The notes under the pieces: model-generated
What the model saw: only the letters and a program-made list of their open reading frames with translations
Database searches by the model: none
Told to the model about the DNA's origin: nothing
In this document: positions 28,163 to 36,942 of the stretch, piece by piece
How positions within the stretch are numbered: position 1 is the first letter of the stretch
Layout: every line of letters starts with the position of its first letter
Position numbers and translations under genes: made by a program
Source: Bacteroidetes bacterium HGW-Bacteroidetes-4
Lineage (GTDB): Bacteria > Bacteroidota > Bacteroidia > Bacteroidales > SZUA-534
NCBI GenBank assembly: GCA_002840905.1
Contig: PHDD01000002.1
Span: 124,001-188,000 of the forward strand
Direction of reading: 5' to 3'
Length of the DNA stretch: 64,000 nucleotides

Positions 28163-28804
28163 ATGAAATACCAATCTTTTGAATTCAGTCCCTTTCAGGA
28201 AAACACCTATGTACTATATGATGAAAGCAAGGAATGCGTAATTGTAGATGCAGGAAATTTTTCGGAATATGAGCATGAAAAGTTGGATGCCTTTATCGAA
28301 CAAAACCAATTGAAACCGAAAGCGTTATTACAAACACACAACCACCTGGACCATCTTTTTGGAGCAAAATATGTGACTGACAAATACCAGGTTCCGCTGG
28401 TTTGCCACGCCGACGAAGTGCCCTGGATTAAACGCTACAAAGCTACCTGTGCTGCCTATGGCCTCGAAATAGACGAAGAACCACCAATGCCTCAGCAACT
28501 GATTGCTCAGGGAGATAGCTTTCAATTTGGCAACTCAAAGCTGGAAGTAATTCATGTACCCGGACATTCAGCAGGAGGAGTAGCATTTTACAATGCTCCC
28601 AACGGCCTGCTTTTTTGTGGCGACATTTTGTTCGACGCAAGCATTGGCCGTACTGACTTACCAGGCGGAAATTACGAGCAACTAATTTCAGGCATAAAAG
28701 AAAAACTTTATGCTTTACCTGATACCACCCGTGTTTTTCCGGGGCACGGTCGCGAAACCAGTATAGGAAAAGAAAAAAACAGTAACCCTTATGTAAAAGG
28801 ATAA
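28163..28804 (+). CDS. MBL-fold metallo-hydrolase, glyoxalase II-like
   Basis: 213 residues. The metallo-beta-lactamase fold is intact: THNHLDHLFG (metal-binding HxHxDH), VIHVPGHSAGGVAFY (His), FCGDILF (Asp) and the C-terminal RVFPGHGRETSIGKEKNSNPY (His). This matches the short hydroxyacylglutathione-hydrolase-like group found in most bacteria, which includes glyoxalase II-like thioesterases. Bacteroidota usually lack glutathione, so the natural thioester substrate is uncertain. Cytoplasmic. Convergent with mscL, with only 8 bp between stop codons. Confidence 0.9.
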   Translation: MKYQSFEFSPFQENTYVLYDESKECVIVDAGNFSEYEHEKLDAFIEQNQLKPKALLQTHNHLDHLFGAKYVTDKYQVPLVCHADEVPWIKRYKATCAAYGLEIDEEPPMPQQLIAQGDSFQFGNSKLEVIHVPGHSAGGVAFYNAPNGLLFCGDILFDASIGRTDLPGGNYEQLISGIKEKLYALPDTTRVFPGHGRETSIGKEKNSNPYVKG

Positions 28805-28812
28805 CGTTGAAA

Positions 28813-29217
28813 TTAATTTCCCTTTTTTAATAAATCGCGTATTTCAGCCAATAAAACTTCCTGATTCGACGGAGCCGGAGTAGCAGAGGGTGCTTCTTCT
28901 TTCTTACGTTTGGCACTGTTCATAAACTTAACCAGAAGAAATACAGCCCAGGCAACAATTAAAAAATTGAAAACAACCTGTAAAAAATTGCCATAATTCA
29001 GGCTCACTGCTGGATTTTCTCCAACAGCCTCTTTCATGACAATACTAAGATCGGAAAAATTAACCCCGCCAATCAATAATCCTATGGGAGGCATGATTAA
29101 ATCGTTTACCAGACTGCTTACAATTTTACCAAAGGCTGCACCAATAATGATACCTACTGCCATGTCAATTACATTGCCTTTCATGGCAAAAGTCTTAAAC
29201 TCGCTTAAGATTTTCAT
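28813..29217 (-). CDS. mscL: Large-conductance mechanosensitive channel
   Basis: 134 residues. MscL forms a pentameric pore opened by membrane tension to release solutes on osmotic downshock. The start [43 protein letters not shown] is the textbook first helix; a second helix ([23 protein letters not shown]) and a charged C-terminal helix ([15 protein letters not shown]) complete the protein. Single gene with its own likely promoter at 29261. Confidence 0.97.
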   Translation of the reverse strand: MKILSEFKTFAMKGNVIDMAVGIIIGAAFGKIVSSLVNDLIMPPIGLLIGGVNFSDLSIVMKEAVGENPAVSLNYGNFLQVVFNFLIVAWAVFLLVKFMNSAKRKKEEAPSATPAPSNQEVLLAEIRDLLKKGN

Positions 29218-29577
29218 GTTTGCTAAAATTTACGTTTGCTTTTTTTGGTTTGCATAAAATCAAAGTTATCAATTTCTAACAACCCTAAGATAAGCTATCA
29301 ATTATTATTGTATTTAGTTATCAAGAAAGTAAAAAATGGGAACCCTTTTTTAGTAGTTACATAAAAATCAGCTGAAGCAATAATAACATATTTTCCCCTT
29401 TAAAACCAAAAACTTCCTCCCGCCAAGCCAAATGAGCTCAAAAAAAAATCAGGATGTGCAAAAATTTATACCTATATCGCTATATCTGTCCTACCTCCGA
29501 TTCAAAAACATAGTGTATTTTGCGATATAAAATAGAACCTTGATTTAAATTCAAAAATATTAGTAAAAAAAAATCCG
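29218..29577. other. Intergenic region between mscL and BACON/CE15 gene
   Basis: 360 bp, very AT-rich, separating two divergent genes. On the minus strand TAACTTTG (29261-29268) is a candidate -7 element for mscL. On the plus strand an A-rich stretch lies just before the ATG at 29578 (Bacteroidota-type ribosome-binding region); a near match to the -7 box (GTATTTTG) occurs near 29516-29523. I see no gene, tRNA or strong hairpin. Confidence 0.5.
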
Positions 29578-31626
29578 ATGAAAAATAGAATATTTTTAGG
29601 TTTATCCTTAATCGTACTGGCTGGTTTTGGAATATTTAATGCAGTTAGCTGTAGTGAAAAAGACAACTTCACTCCTGAACTGAATCTCAACACGACCACC
29701 GTTTCTTTTGAAGCTAATTATGAGGGTGGCGATTCAATTCTAATTTCATCGAACACAAACTGGACTGCATCAGTTTCTGAAGACTGGCTTAGCATAAGCC
29801 CAACATCGGGAACAAACGATGGAACCCTTTACATTTCAGTTCTGGCAAACACCGACACCACAGCCCGAACAGCTTTGGTTACGGTAACAGCCAAAGGAAT
29901 CGATGCAAAAAACATTTCGATAAAACAAAAACGAGCTCTTTCAGTGTCAGCTTCCACTTTGTATTTTGCAGCTGAAAAAAACAGCACGGCTACTTTTAGT
30001 ATTAAATCAGAAGCAAACTGGACCGTTAGCTGTTCAGCGGACTGGCTTAGCTTTAATCCGGAAACCGGATCGAACGACGCTATCATTACGCTTACTGCAT
30101 CGCACAATGCCGACACGGCCTCACGAAAAGCAATAGTGGTTGTCATCACTGATAATGACACCCTGCAAACCATTGAGGCAATTCAAACGGGAAGTATTTA
30201 CACCCTTGATGTATCGGAAACGGCTTTTGTTATAGGTGCTACAGGCGGAGATGAAACATTTACCCTGAGTTCGAACACTCACTGGACCATTGCTAACCCT
30301 CAAAGCTGGTTAAGTGTTAATCCGGCATCGGGTTCAAACAATGCCACCATTACGGTTACTGCTCAGGCAGCAACCACATCAAAAAACAGATTGTCGGTGC
30401 TTAATATTTCGGCCCCGTTAACCGATGCAAAAAGTGTACGAGTTTCTCAGGAAGGTATTCCCTGTGCTCCTGAAGATGATAATAATTATTGCAACGAAAG
30501 TGGCTGTAATATTCCGGCTATGCCTGCTTATATAGCGTTACCAAGCAATGAATTTCTTCCTGATCCATTTACTTTTTTGGATGGAACACCGGTTACCAAC
30601 AAAGCCGATTTTACCTGCCGACAAGCTGAAATTTCAGCTTTAGCCCAGGAATTTGAATACGGTTACAAACCTTGCACACCCTATACAGCCACCACAGCTG
30701 AAATAAATGAAAATACACTAACCATAACTGTAACCGGAAACGGAAAAACAATTTCGTTCAATTGTTCAATTACTTATCCAAACACCGGAAGTGCACCGTA
30801 TCCGGCCATTATAGGCATGAACTATTCGTTTTTGAATAACACTGATTTGTTAAACCTGGGCATTGCCATTATCAATTTCCCAAGCGATGAAATTGCCCAG
30901 CAGGTAGATGGCAGTTCACGTGGCAAAGGAAAATTTTATGATTTCTTTTGTTCCGATCATTCCGCCGGAGCAATTATAGCCTGGTCGTGGGGTATAAGTC
31001 GCCTGATTGACGCTTTGGAAAAAACTCCCGAAGCCAACATCAATACCAGCCGATTAGGCGTAACCGGATGTTCCAGAAATGGAAAAGGCGCTTTAGCAGC
31101 CGGAGCATTTGATACACGTATCGCTTTAACTATTCCACAGGAATCGGGTTCCGGAGGAGCTGCCAGCTGGCGTGTTTCCAACTATCAGGGTTCAAGTGTA
31201 CAAAGGCTTTCGCAAATTGTTACCGAAAATGTTTGGTTTCGTAAAAACTTTTCGCAATTCAGCAATTCAGCTGCAAAACTACCTTTCGATCATCACCTGA
31301 TTGCTGCACTTTGTGCACCACGCGCTCTTTTATTTGTTGAAAACACATCGATGACCTGGCTGGGCAATTTAAGCACCTGGACCACAGGAAATGCAGCACA
31401 TAAGATTTGGGAAGCGCTGGGAGTACCTGATAATATGGGCTTCACTCAGGTTGGCCACAGCGACCACTGCGGTTTACCCGCAGCTCAACAACCCGAAGTG
31501 GCTGTTTATGTAAAAAAGTTCTTATTGGATATTGAAAATGAAAATACAAGCATAATGAAAACCGACGGTAATCTGGTTTTTGATGAGGATAAATGGATTA
31601 ACTGGACTGTTCCAAACTTAGAATAA
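29578..31626 (+). CDS. Lipoprotein with three BACON domains and CE15 glucuronoyl esterase domain
   Basis: 682 residues. The signal peptide ends in a lipobox (NAVSC, Cys about 25) followed by SEKD, an acidic start that may act as a surface-export signal. Three tandem BACON domains (about 35-120, 122-208, 212-292) each show the W-x-x-S-x-x-S-W-L pattern (NTNWTASVSEDWLSISPTSG and equivalents). The C-terminal 370 residues are a carbohydrate esterase family 15 domain: Ser about 499 in GVTGCSRNGKGALAAGA, Glu about 522 in IPQESGSGG, and His about 630 in GHSDHCGLP. CE15 enzymes cut ester bonds between glucuronic acid on xylan and lignin alcohols. BACON domains are thought to hold enzymes away from the cell or bind glycans. 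No SusC/SusD genes are adjacent. Confidence 0.9.
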   Translation: MKNRIFLGLSLIVLAGFGIFNAVSCSEKDNFTPELNLNTTTVSFEANYEGGDSILISSNTNWTASVSEDWLSISPTSGTNDGTLYISVLANTDTTARTALVTVTAKGIDAKNISIKQKRALSVSASTLYFAAEKNSTATFSIKSEANWTVSCSADWLSFNPETGSNDAIITLTASHNADTASRKAIVVVITDNDTLQTIEAIQTGSIYTLDVSETAFVIGATGGDETFTLSSNTHWTIANPQSWLSVNPASGSNNATITVTAQAATTSKNRLSVLNISAPLTDAKSVRVSQEGIPCAPEDDNNYCNESGCNIPAMPAYIALPSNEFLPDPFTFLDGTPVTNKADFTCRQAEISALAQEFEYGYKPCTPYTATTAEINENTLTITVTGNGKTISFNCSITYPNTGSAPYPAIIGMNYSFLNNTDLLNLGIAIINFPSDEIAQQVDGSSRGKGKFYDFFCSDHSAGAIIAWSWGISRLIDALEKTPEANINTSRLGVTGCSRNGKGALAAGAFDTRIALTIPQESGSGGAASWRVSNYQGSSVQRLSQIVTENVWFRKNFSQFSNSAAKLPFDHHLIAALCAPRALLFVENTSMTWLGNLSTWTTGNAAHKIWEALGVPDNMGFTQVGHSDHCGLPAAQQPEVAVYVKKFLLDIENENTSIMKTDGNLVFDEDKWINWTVPNLE

Positions 31627-31651
31627 AACAAATTAGAATTCACTGAAACCA

Positions 31652-31704
31652 GGAAAAAGGGGAATTTACCACCATAGGCCATTCCCTTTTTCCAGCTTTT
31701 ATTT
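31652..31704. terminator. Terminator between CE15 gene and chemoreceptor gene
   Basis: Long stem GGAAAAAGGGGAAT (31652-31665) with ATTCCCTTTTTCC (31681-31693), one bulged G, then AGCTTTTATTT on the plus strand. It lies between convergent genes and probably stops the CE15 transcript; the A/T-rich arms could also help in the other direction. Confidence 0.55.
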
Positions 31705-31745
31705 AATTGTTTTAAAGGGGAAAATCCACAGCCTAAACCCAATGT

Positions 31746-33641
31746 TTATTTTATATTAAAAAACGATATGGTTTCTTTTAGCTGTTGAGCCTGAGCCGCC
31801 AACTCTTCGGCACTTGAAGCCAACTCTTCACTGGCGGCTGCATTTTGCTGGGTAACATTATTCAATTGCTGAATGGCATTGTTTACCTGATTAACCCCAT
31901 TGGTTTGTTCCATGCTGGCCGCATTAATTTCCTGAACCAAACTGGTTGTTTTTTGAACATTTGGAACCGCCTTTTGCATTTCGGAGCCTGCTTTTTCGGC
32001 CAGTATTAACCCATTTTGTGCCAAGGCAACAATTTCCTCGGCGGCCTTTTTGCTATTTTCGGCTAATTTGCGAACCTCAGCAGCAACCACAGCAAAACCT
32101 TTTCCGTACTCTCCTGCTCTCGCAGCTTCAACAGCAGCATTTAGAGCCAGAATATTGGTTTGAAATGCAATGTCATTAATAATTTTTATTTTTTCAGTAA
32201 TCAATCGCTGGGCTTCAACCGACTTAAGCGACTCGGAACTTACACTTTCGATACTCGACAAGGCTAATGTAGAGTTTTTTTCTGTTTGCTGGGCATTTTC
32301 GCTGTTTTGCTGAATATTACTGGCAATTTCTTCCATGGTAGCACTCACTTCCTCGACTGACGAAGCCTGCTCCGAAGCTCCTTCTGACAGCTGAATGGAT
32401 GTTCCACTCATCTGCTCACTGGCTGAAACAATGCTTTCGGCACCAGAAATAATCCCCGAAACAATCTGCCTGAGATTTATTGTCATCTTATTCAGTGCTT
32501 TTACCAACATGCCAATTTCATCTTTTTGATCTAATTCTATCACTTCTGACAAATCACCATTTGATATATAGTCGGCCAGACTCACAGCTCTTGCCAATGA
32601 ATTGCTAATATTTCGGCTTATGGCTGTGTTTATTAATATAAATACTACCAGTCCAATTATCATGGCAAAAACAAGTCCAAGGGTTATGCGATTGATTATT
32701 TGCATCAGTTCACTTTCATAAATTGAGACCGACACATAGGACTCAATTCGTTCCATATACTGAAAATACTGATACTTCATTCTGCCTTCCCATTGGTAAA
32801 AAGTTTTTCCTTTATTTAAACCCGAGTTGATTAACTGCTGAAAAAACTCATCATTTTTGCGATTTTCACCTTCCGATGTGGGATGAATAATAAAATTACC
32901 TTCTTTGTCGACCAGGAATGGATACCCCGATTGAAAGTATTTCTTTTCAGTAAAAATGCGCTTTAAGCCTTGCATGTTTTTTTCCTTTACCCCCACATAC
33001 AACATCCCGGCTATTTGATTATCAATAAGTATGGGCTGGTAAGCAGTTAAATACATATCGTCAACCACAAAAGCCCTTCCAAAAAAAGATTTACCCTGCA
33101 AAATGGTTTGAGATACTGCTGAACTAAACGGAATAAACGTACCCGTTGCCCTGTTTCCGTCGCTGCCTCGAACATTTGTAGCTATCCTCAAAAACCCTTC
33201 TGGTGTTTTTTGAAAGATGGTTGCAGTACTTCCCGATAATTTTTGAAGTTGATCGACTATTCCGTTAGCGTTTTGAACCAAATCACCCCCCAGGTACCAA
33301 GCATCTACCTCAATATTTACAACCTGGTCTGTTTCCTGATTCTTTGCTTTAAAAAGAATTTTTTGTGTTTGATCTTCCTCAATGGACCCCAAAAAGTTAA
33401 GGTAGGTTGATGCCAGATTCATACTTAGTTCAACCAGCTTTTGATTCGATTCAATTTCCTGTTCAATTAAGGTGGCCAAATCGTTTACCTGTTCACTCAT
33501 TCGGATATCGGTATCGGCAATTATTTTGTCCCTCACAGATTGAACAATAAAATAGCCTAATGCAACAACAATGACCAGCATCGACAAGGATAAAACTATA
33601 TTTAGTCTTAATCCAATTTTTAAATCATTCAAAAATTTCAT
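31746..33641 (-). CDS. Methyl-accepting chemotaxis protein with Cache sensor
   Basis: 631 residues. An N-terminal helix (about 12-32), an extracytoplasmic Cache-type sensor (about 35-310; motifs such as [23 protein letters not shown] and [10 protein letters not shown] suit a Cache_3/Cache_2 fold), a second helix (about 315-338), HAMP (340-392), and the signalling domain (about 400-628) with the hairpin tip [40 protein letters not shown]. The protein should control a CheA kinase through CheW. No che gene is nearby and no C-terminal NWETF-type pentapeptide is present. Chemoreceptors are uncommon in non-flagellated Bacteroidota, so the output may be gliding, twitching or another pathway. Confidence 0.93.
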   Translation of the reverse strand: MKFLNDLKIGLRLNIVLSLSMLVIVVALGYFIVQSVRDKIIADTDIRMSEQVNDLATLIEQEIESNQKLVELSMNLASTYLNFLGSIEEDQTQKILFKAKNQETDQVVNIEVDAWYLGGDLVQNANGIVDQLQKLSGSTATIFQKTPEGFLRIATNVRGSDGNRATGTFIPFSSAVSQTILQGKSFFGRAFVVDDMYLTAYQPILIDNQIAGMLYVGVKEKNMQGLKRIFTEKKYFQSGYPFLVDKEGNFIIHPTSEGENRKNDEFFQQLINSGLNKGKTFYQWEGRMKYQYFQYMERIESYVSVSIYESELMQIINRITLGLVFAMIIGLVVFILINTAISRNISNSLARAVSLADYISNGDLSEVIELDQKDEIGMLVKALNKMTINLRQIVSGIISGAESIVSASEQMSGTSIQLSEGASEQASSVEEVSATMEEIASNIQQNSENAQQTEKNSTLALSSIESVSSESLKSVEAQRLITEKIKIINDIAFQTNILALNAAVEAARAGEYGKGFAVVAAEVRKLAENSKKAAEEIVALAQNGLILAEKAGSEMQKAVPNVQKTTSLVQEINAASMEQTNGVNQVNNAIQQLNNVTQQNAAASEELASSAEELAAQAQQLKETISFFNIK

Positions 33642-33959
33642 AATTATACAATTAAGTGAACACTCAGGAAAATTATGCTTGTTTTATATTTTTAAATGTA
33701 ACGAACATCAATTCATGGGGTATGAATTTTTAAAGAATCCTGCTTTCGAACAAATCCATGTATAATAGACGAATTAATTGCTGGATTGTTCAATGTTGAA
33801 TGATTTTGAATAGCAATATATTAAATACCAGCCTTTGAATGGTCAGTAATCCAATTGGGTTCCTTACTTATAGAATTATTTAAAAACAACCCTTAAATAA
33901 AATTACCGAAACGTTAGGTTTTAGCCAGTAATTTACCAGGGTTACCAAAAAAGAAGATT
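33642..33959. other. Intergenic region without a gene
   Basis: 318 AT-rich bases between the chemoreceptor gene start and the end of the VOC operon, both on the minus strand. A 7-bp inverted repeat AATTCAT/ATGAATT (33710-33728) is followed by a short T run on the plus strand. It should hold the chemoreceptor promoter, but I find no TAnnTTTG match close to its start. No convincing reading frame. Confidence 0.45.
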
Positions 33960-34805
33960 TTACCCGGCAGCTTGCAGCAACTTTTGAATATCAAACTTTT
34001 TCATTTGCATAAAGGCTTCCACTACTTTTGGGGCCTTTTGCGGATTGTTCATCAATTGTTCCAAAACATTGGGAATAATCTGCCACGATACTCCAAACTT
34101 ATCCTTAAGCCAGCCACACTGCTCAGCTTCGGGTACCGATGATAATTTGTTCCAGAAATAGTCAATTTCATCCTGTGTATCACATTCAACCACTAACGAC
34201 AAGGCTTCGTTAAAACCAAAACCATGTTCGAGGGAGCTTTCCATGGCCATAAAAACATTTTTACCCAGATTGAACTGTGCATGTTTTATTAAACCTTCGG
34301 ACTCCGGTTCTCCTTTGTCGAAACGTAGAATTCCCCTTATTTTGGAATCCTCAAATACCGAAGTATAAAATTCAATGGATTCACCAGCTCTTCCACATTG
34401 GTCTCCGGTAAATAATAACGAAGGTGTAAATTTTTGTCCAACATCTTCTATCTTTCCCAGAGCCAATTGCCACGATTGTCCATAGCGGTCCTGAATCCAC
34501 CCGTACTTTTGACTCCAGGCATAGTTATCGAGTGGCATCAAAATTTTACCTCCATGTAAAAATATATTCCAGGCTTTATCAAGTTCTTCCTCATTATCGC
34601 AAAGCACATAAAACGATATCGATGGATTCAGCTTAAAATGAGGGCCTCCGTTCAGGAGCATAAACTTTTGTTGAGCCGATTCAATATTAACCACCAGGTG
34701 ATTTTCTGAAATGACTTTTGAATTACTGAAAGCAGAACAATAAAATTCGGCCGCTTCTTTGGCTGTTCCATTGAACCAAAGGCAAGGATAAATTATTGGA
34801 TTCAT
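33960..34805 (-). CDS. Two-domain VOC (PhnB-like) protein
   Basis: 281 residues made of two PhnB-like vicinal-oxygen-chelate halves. The first opens YPCLWFNGTAKEAAEFYCSAF and the second FTPSLLFTGDQCGRAGESIEFYTSVF; each ends in a motif of the type YGWIQDRYGQSWQL / CGWLKDKFGVSWQI. These belong to the group annotated as 3-demethylubiquinone-9 3-methyltransferase-like, but there is no evidence for methyltransferase activity; substrate unknown. A helical C-terminus (NNPQKAPKVVEAFMQMKKFDIQKL) is typical. Last gene of the operon with DUF1697, VOC and SRPBCC genes. Confidence 0.88.
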   Translation of the reverse strand: MNPIIYPCLWFNGTAKEAAEFYCSAFSNSKVISENHLVVNIESAQQKFMLLNGGPHFKLNPSISFYVLCDNEEELDKAWNIFLHGGKILMPLDNYAWSQKYGWIQDRYGQSWQLALGKIEDVGQKFTPSLLFTGDQCGRAGESIEFYTSVFEDSKIRGILRFDKGEPESEGLIKHAQFNLGKNVFMAMESSLEHGFGFNEALSLVVECDTQDEIDYFWNKLSSVPEAEQCGWLKDKFGVSWQIIPNVLEQLMNNPQKAPKVVEAFMQMKKFDIQKLLQAAG

Positions 34806-34835
34806 TAGTTTTACGTTTTGGCAATTTTTAGTTGA

Positions 34836-35366
34836 TTACTTACTCAATTCCACCAGTTTTTTCATGGTATTCAGGTTTCGGGTGGTTGCGGTAATTTCAA
34901 GTTTCCGTTCCAAGAGATTATTTGAAAGTTTTGATCGGGCAGCATTTTCGGGCATGTAAAGGTAAGCCGCATCCTTTTCTATCGCCAGTTTTTCTTTTCC
35001 AAAATCCTGAGCGCTTAATTCTTCAACCATAATTGGATTTGGCCTGTTTTTAAACAACACATAAAAAACACGCGAAGGATCAAATCCGTCGCGAAAAGGA
35101 TTTGCATCCAAAACTTTCTGTAATTGCTTGCCTGTGCGCACCACCACCGAAATATGTGCGCCAATATGTTGCTTTATCAACTCATGCACTTTCATTTCAA
35201 CCTCTTTTGCCGATAGTTTAGTGTCAACCAACGCATTTCCACTTTGAATGTAGGTGCGAACATTTTCGAATCCGGCATCGGCAAGAATGCTCCTGAGTTG
35301 CGTCATGGGAACCTTATTTTTTCCTGTGGGCATCACTCCGCGTAAAAGTGCAATATAAGTCTTCAT
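34836..35366 (-). CDS. DUF1697 family protein
   Basis: 176 residues. The start MKTYIALLRGVMPTGKNKVPM, the phrase GFENVRTYIQSGNALVDT and the C-terminal TTRNLNTMKKLVEL are hallmarks of DUF1697 (usually IALLRGINVGG..., here VMPTGKN). The fold is known from structures but the function is not. It sits within the four-gene minus-strand operon, 30 bp before the two-domain VOC gene. These genes often appear together in soil and marine bacteria, which suggests a shared small-molecule or stress role, but nothing is proven. Confidence 0.9.
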   Translation of the reverse strand: MKTYIALLRGVMPTGKNKVPMTQLRSILADAGFENVRTYIQSGNALVDTKLSAKEVEMKVHELIKQHIGAHISVVVRTGKQLQKVLDANPFRDGFDPSRVFYVLFKNRPNPIMVEELSAQDFGKEKLAIEKDAAYLYMPENAARSKLSNNLLERKLEITATTRNLNTMKKLVELSK

Positions 35367-35415
35367 AGCATTGTATATTTAGTGAATCAATCATTACAAA
35401 AAGTCTAAATTCTTG

Positions 35416-35859
35416 TTAACTTGTCGGCTCGGCACAGGCAAACATCCAATGGACACCAAATTTGTCCTGACAACTTCCATAAAAATCGTCCCAAAACATT
35501 TCCTGTAATTCCTGCTCCACAATTCCTCCTTCAGCTAAAGCTGAAAACAAACGGATGGTTTCTTTTCGGGTGTCGGGCTGCAGGTTTATATACACATTGT
35601 TCCCCTGAACAACTTTAAAACCCATCGAATCAGGCGCATCGGTTCCCATAAGTAAATGTCCGCCCAGTATGGGCAGCGACACATGCATCACCAGATTCAA
35701 ATCCTTTTCGGGCAATGGGGGCATTCCTTCAACCGGCGGAATATCTTTAAATCGCATAATGCCTTCGCCCGAAAAATCGGTTCCAAAAACTTTTTTGTAA
35801 AAGTTGAAAGCTTCTTCGGTTTTGTTTGTAAAGTTTAAATAGGTGCTTACAGTTGCCAT
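35416..35859 (-). CDS. Single-domain VOC (PhnB-like) protein
   Basis: 147 residues of the PhnB/glyoxalase-like group: VSTYLNFTNKTEEAFNFYKKVFGTDF, then HVSLPILGGHLLMGTDAPDSMG and the C-terminal FWDDFYGSCQDKFGVHWMFACAEP. One fold repeat pair is present, so it probably dimerises or folds as one VOC unit. Substrate unknown. It lies 3 bp after the SRPBCC gene, so it is translationally close-coupled to it. Confidence 0.88.
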   Translation of the reverse strand: MATVSTYLNFTNKTEEAFNFYKKVFGTDFSGEGIMRFKDIPPVEGMPPLPEKDLNLVMHVSLPILGGHLLMGTDAPDSMGFKVVQGNNVYINLQPDTRKETIRLFSALAEGGIVEQELQEMFWDDFYGSCQDKFGVHWMFACAEPTS

Positions 35860-35862
35860 AAT

Positions 35863-36759
35863 TTAATTGTTTAAGGTATTCGTTTCACAAAGTTCTTTTA
35901 ATTTTTTTAATGCTTTGGGCCACATACTTTCAAAGTGTTTTTTAAACTCCTCGTTTATATTGGTTAAGTAAATTTGGAGCAAAGTCTTTCCATAGGACTC
36001 TTTAAACAAATAACTTTCAATTGCGCCGGCCCAGACCTCAACTTCAGGTCCGCTTAATATTTCTTTTCCTTCGTTATACAAACCCAAATGCTCAATACTA
36101 ACCAACCGATTGGGAATATTGGTTTTTATCCGGCTCACCATACCTCCCTCTTTTCCTTTTTCGTCGGAACCAATAAAAAGAATTTTTGAACCCTGTTCCC
36201 AGGAACCTTTAAAATGTGACGAGGGATTAAATGCTGCTGTCCATGTATTGTAGTGCTTTTTGTGCAACATAGTTTGAAAAACTTTTGCTGCCGGGGCATC
36301 AATTTGAATTTCGAAATGCAATGTATTACTACTTTCGAGGGATTCCACATGGTTTTTAAAACGATTTAGTATCGATTGCCATCCTTGCTGTTGCAACTCC
36401 AACGAATTTTCACTTTCGGCATCGAACGATTCGGTAACCCGGGTATGTCCGTTTTGCGTTTCAAAAACAACCTGAACCTTTCGTTGGTCAGGCATTACAT
36501 AGGCAATTTTTTCAAAGGGAATAATCTCGGTATAGATGCCTTCAAAATCGAAGCTCATTTTGCCATCTTTAGATTCCATGCGGGAACAGAATTTTCCGCC
36601 AACGGTCAAATCAACGGTTGCTTTTGGCGTATGCCAATCGTCCGATGCTGCATTCCATTGAACGATATGATTGGAATCGTTCCAATAATTCCACACTTTT
36701 TGTACCGGAGCATTTACTTCTGCTGTAACGGTAATTACAGGTTTTTGAGAATTTTCCAT
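35863..36759 (-). CDS. Tandem SRPBCC/AHSA1 domain protein
   Basis: 298 residues with two START-like (AHSA1) domains. The first opens VITVTAEVNAPVQKVWNYWND and contains FDFEGIYTEIIPFEKIAYVM; it ends in the usual WQSILNRFKNHVE. The second opens LHFEIQIDAPAAKVFQTML and holds GGMVSRIKTNIPNRLVSIEHLG. These domains bind hydrophobic ligands or act as Hsp90 co-chaperone relatives; in bacteria the ligands are mostly unknown. First gene of the operon and divergent from the AraC/GlxA regulator, which is the best candidate for its control. Confidence 0.88.
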   Translation of the reverse strand: MENSQKPVITVTAEVNAPVQKVWNYWNDSNHIVQWNAASDDWHTPKATVDLTVGGKFCSRMESKDGKMSFDFEGIYTEIIPFEKIAYVMPDQRKVQVVFETQNGHTRVTESFDAESENSLELQQQGWQSILNRFKNHVESLESSNTLHFEIQIDAPAAKVFQTMLHKKHYNTWTAAFNPSSHFKGSWEQGSKILFIGSDEKGKEGGMVSRIKTNIPNRLVSIEHLGLYNEGKEILSGPEVEVWAGAIESYLFKESYGKTLLQIYLTNINEEFKKHFESMWPKALKKLKELCETNTLNN

Positions 36760-36864
36760 GGAGGAAGGTGTTATAATTATTACTAATTTTTTGAACCTAA
36801 CAAACTTAAGTTGGTTTTTTTTACCTTAGCATGTATATAAACGACAAATAAAAGGCAGTATGCG

Positions 36865-36878
36865 ACAAATATATTTGT
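36865..36878. promoter_or_regulatory. Palindromic -7 element between divergent genes
   Basis: ACAAATATATTTGT is a perfect 14-bp palindrome, so both strands read TATATTTG, a full TAnnTTTG match. It lies 66 bp before the GlxA-type regulator start and 106 bp before the SRPBCC operon start. It could serve as a shared bidirectional promoter core or an operator. No clear TTTG is found at -33 on either side. Confidence 0.4.
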
Positions 36879-36942
36879 AATTTAGTATACTGAAGAATCT
36901 GACTGAAAGCCCAAATCATCAGTATATTTAACTAGTTGAATT

